Assembly (NCBI RefSeq): GCF_000716715.1
Contig: NZ_JNYJ01000029.1
Coordinates: forward strand, 62,001-126,000
Length of the DNA stretch: 64,000 nt
Reading direction: 5' to 3'
DNA from: Dactylosporangium aurantiacum
Lineage (GTDB): Bacteria > Actinomycetota > Actinomycetes > Mycobacteriales > Micromonosporaceae
The translations under genes were made by a program, and so were the position numbers. Shown here piece by piece: positions 63,086-64,000 of this stretch. Within the stretch, counting starts at the first letter, position 1; each line of letters opens with the position of its first letter. The notes under the pieces are model-generated. The model saw only the letters and a list, made by a program, of their open reading frames with translations, searched no databases and was not told the DNA's origin.

Positions 63086-63786
63086 CCGACCACCAAGCAC
63101 TCCGCGCACTCCTGGACCGCAGCCGCGCCATCCTCCTCGACTTCGACGGCCCCGTATGCAGCATCTTCGGCGGCTACCCGGCCCCGATGATCGCTGCCGA
63201 GCTGCTGAACCTGCTCGACACCCGCGGCGTCCAGCTCGGCGACGACATCCGCACGGAGACCGACCCGATGGAAGTGCTTCGCTGGTCAGCCACGCTCGGC
63301 AAGCCGGAACTCACCCGCGAAGTCGAAGACGCGCTCTGCCGTGCCGAGCTGCTCGCCGCAGCCTCAGCCATCCCCGAGCCGTACGGCCGCGAGGTCATCA
63401 TCACCGCCCGCGAGGCAGGCAAACCGGTCGCCATCGTCAGCAACAACTCCGCCGCCGCGATCGAGGCATACCTGGACGCGCACCGCCTCAAGCAGCACAT
63501 CGCCTACATCGCCGGCCGCGCCTACGCCCAGCCCGACCGGATGAAGCCCAACCCAGAGCCGATCTGGCGAGCCACCGCCGCGGTCGACGTCGAGCCGGCC
63601 GCATCCGTCCTGATCGGCGACTCGCTCTTCGACATCGAGGGTGCCCAAAACGCCGGCGTGCCGGTCATTGCCTACGCCAACAAGCCACCCAAGGTGCAAC
63701 GCTTCACCGACGCCCACGCCGACATCGTGCTGACCAGCATGGGCGACATCGCCGCCGCCCTGCTGCCATCAGCCCGCCAGCGGTAG
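63082..63786 (+). CDS. HAD-superfamily phosphatase coupled to GntR regulator
   Basis: This 234-residue protein has HAD motif I LLDFDGPVCS (Asp20, Asp22), motif II VSNNS, and motifs III/IV KPNPEPIW...LIGDSLFDIEGA. It resembles phosphoglycolate-phosphatase/beta-phosphoglucomutase-like HADs. Tight coupling to the regulator suggests it makes or removes a signal metabolite that the GntR C-terminal domain senses; this is inference. It overlaps the next, opposite-strand gene by 18 bases. Confidence 0.9.
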   Translation: MTDHQALRALLDRSRAILLDFDGPVCSIFGGYPAPMIAAELLNLLDTRGVQLGDDIRTETDPMEVLRWSATLGKPELTREVEDALCRAELLAAASAIPEPYGREVIITAREAGKPVAIVSNNSAAAIEAYLDAHRLKQHIAYIAGRAYAQPDRMKPNPEPIWRATAAVDVEPAASVLIGDSLFDIEGAQNAGVPVIAYANKPPKVQRFTDAHADIVLTSMGDIAAALLPSARQR

Positions 63787-64000
63787 CCGCTCGACCTCAC
63801 TCGACCGGGCATCACGGATCGCGTCAGCAACCTGCACCACCAGATGCAACGCCTGATCCAGGGTGATGTCATGCGGCAGATCCCCTCCTGACCGCGTTAC
63901 GAACGTAATGCCGATCAGCGACCGTTCTCCGCTCAGCAACCGCTCGACGTTCACCCCACAGCCGGCGCGCTCGTCAAACGGGACGGTGCAGGCAGGCGCG
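63769..64000 (-). CDS. Unknown protein, C-terminal part (runs off right edge)
   Basis: The minus-strand frame is open from the window edge to the stop at 63769, giving at least 76 residues; the start lies outside. The visible end has SLIGITFVTRSGGDLP and a helical ITLDQALHLVVQVADAIRDA segment. I do not recognise a family. It probably belongs to the element's variable part. Confidence 0.5.
   Translation of the reverse strand, partial: APACTVPFDERAGCGVNVERLLSGERSLIGITFVTRSGGDLPHDITLDQALHLVVQVADAIRDARSSEVERLPLAG

Larger units (their letters stand above)
50735..64000. mobile_element. Actinomycete integrative conjugative element (AICE) at tRNA-Arg, right end outside window
   Basis: Everything from the tRNA to the window edge reads as an AICE: tyrosine integrase and excisionase next to the tRNA, a replication-type DnaB-N/DUF3987 protein, an FtsK/TraB-like translocase for double-stranded DNA transfer, DUF2637, DUF6284 and DUF6907 accessory proteins, and a divergent GntR regulator with a HAD enzyme. 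The left 3.6 kb (50735-54352) is bounded by two copies of the integrase-end/attachment region and carries three cargo genes of lower GC. No right attachment site is visible before 64000. Confidence 0.88.

Overview
The window is high-GC DNA with actinobacterial gene content and strong GTG/ATG start use. It carries a NucS/EndoMS mismatch endonuclease instead of MutS, a MurA with Asp in place of the catalytic Cys, a Rho factor with a long charged N-terminal extension, a complete F1Fo operon, and a tRNA-borne actinomycete integrative conjugative element (AICE). This fits the order Micromonosporales (an Actinoplanes, Dactylosporangium or Phytohabitans type of soil actinomycete). The taxon is inferred from gene content, not proven.

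Region 1 (1-12.3 kb) holds the end of an aldehyde dehydrogenase, a small graveyard of transposase fragments, nucS, a DUF4126 membrane protein, a B12-dependent ethylmalonyl-CoA-mutase-type enzyme, an ABC exporter pair, a CHASE/PAS histidine kinase, 3-hydroxyacyl-CoA dehydrogenase, murA, and a PduO-type cobalamin adenosyltransferase. The mutase, dehydrogenase and adenosyltransferase could cooperate in crotonyl/ethylmalonyl-CoA carbon metabolism and its cofactor supply.

Region 2 (12.3-31.1 kb) is an ancestral housekeeping backbone on the minus strand: rpmE, prfA, prmC, tsaC-like, LMW phosphatase, glyA, atpI, atpZ, atpBEFHAGD, atpC and a DUF2550 gene. Plus-strand genes have been inserted at several points: a TPR-GGDEF protein, an SDR/DUF2867 protein, a small secreted protein, and an RTX-repeat protein that separates atpC from atpD. 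Several short tandem repeat arrays lie at gene 3' ends here.

Region 3 (31.2-50.6 kb) holds a NarL-type two-component pair, a T4-phage-like RNA ligase plus polynucleotide kinase/phosphatase pair, rho, and a threonine/lysine block (argS-lysA-hom-thrC ... thrB). The block is split by an inserted segment: MFS exporter, SPFH protein, ribbon-helix-helix protein, a MITE-like element and an IS30 fragment. DUF3105 and DUF305 genes follow, then a tRNA-Arg(CCG).

Region 4 (50.7 kb to the window end) is an AICE integrated at that tRNA: tyrosine integrase, excisionase, DnaB-N/DUF3987 replication-type protein, small conserved proteins, FtsK/TraB-like translocase, DUF2637 and DUF6284 proteins, and a divergent GntR-HAD regulatory pair. 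The right end lies outside the window. The integrase end and attachment-site region occur twice, at about 50.72-50.97 kb and 54.35-54.59 kb. The first copy keeps only the last codons of an integrase. Between the copies sits a lower-GC cargo of three genes: an OGG-fold DNA-glycosylase-like protein, a DUF6615 protein with PD-(D/E)XK-like residues, and a DUF4238 protein. This is the best candidate for an undescribed system in the window, plausibly a base-excision style anti-DNA (defence) module.
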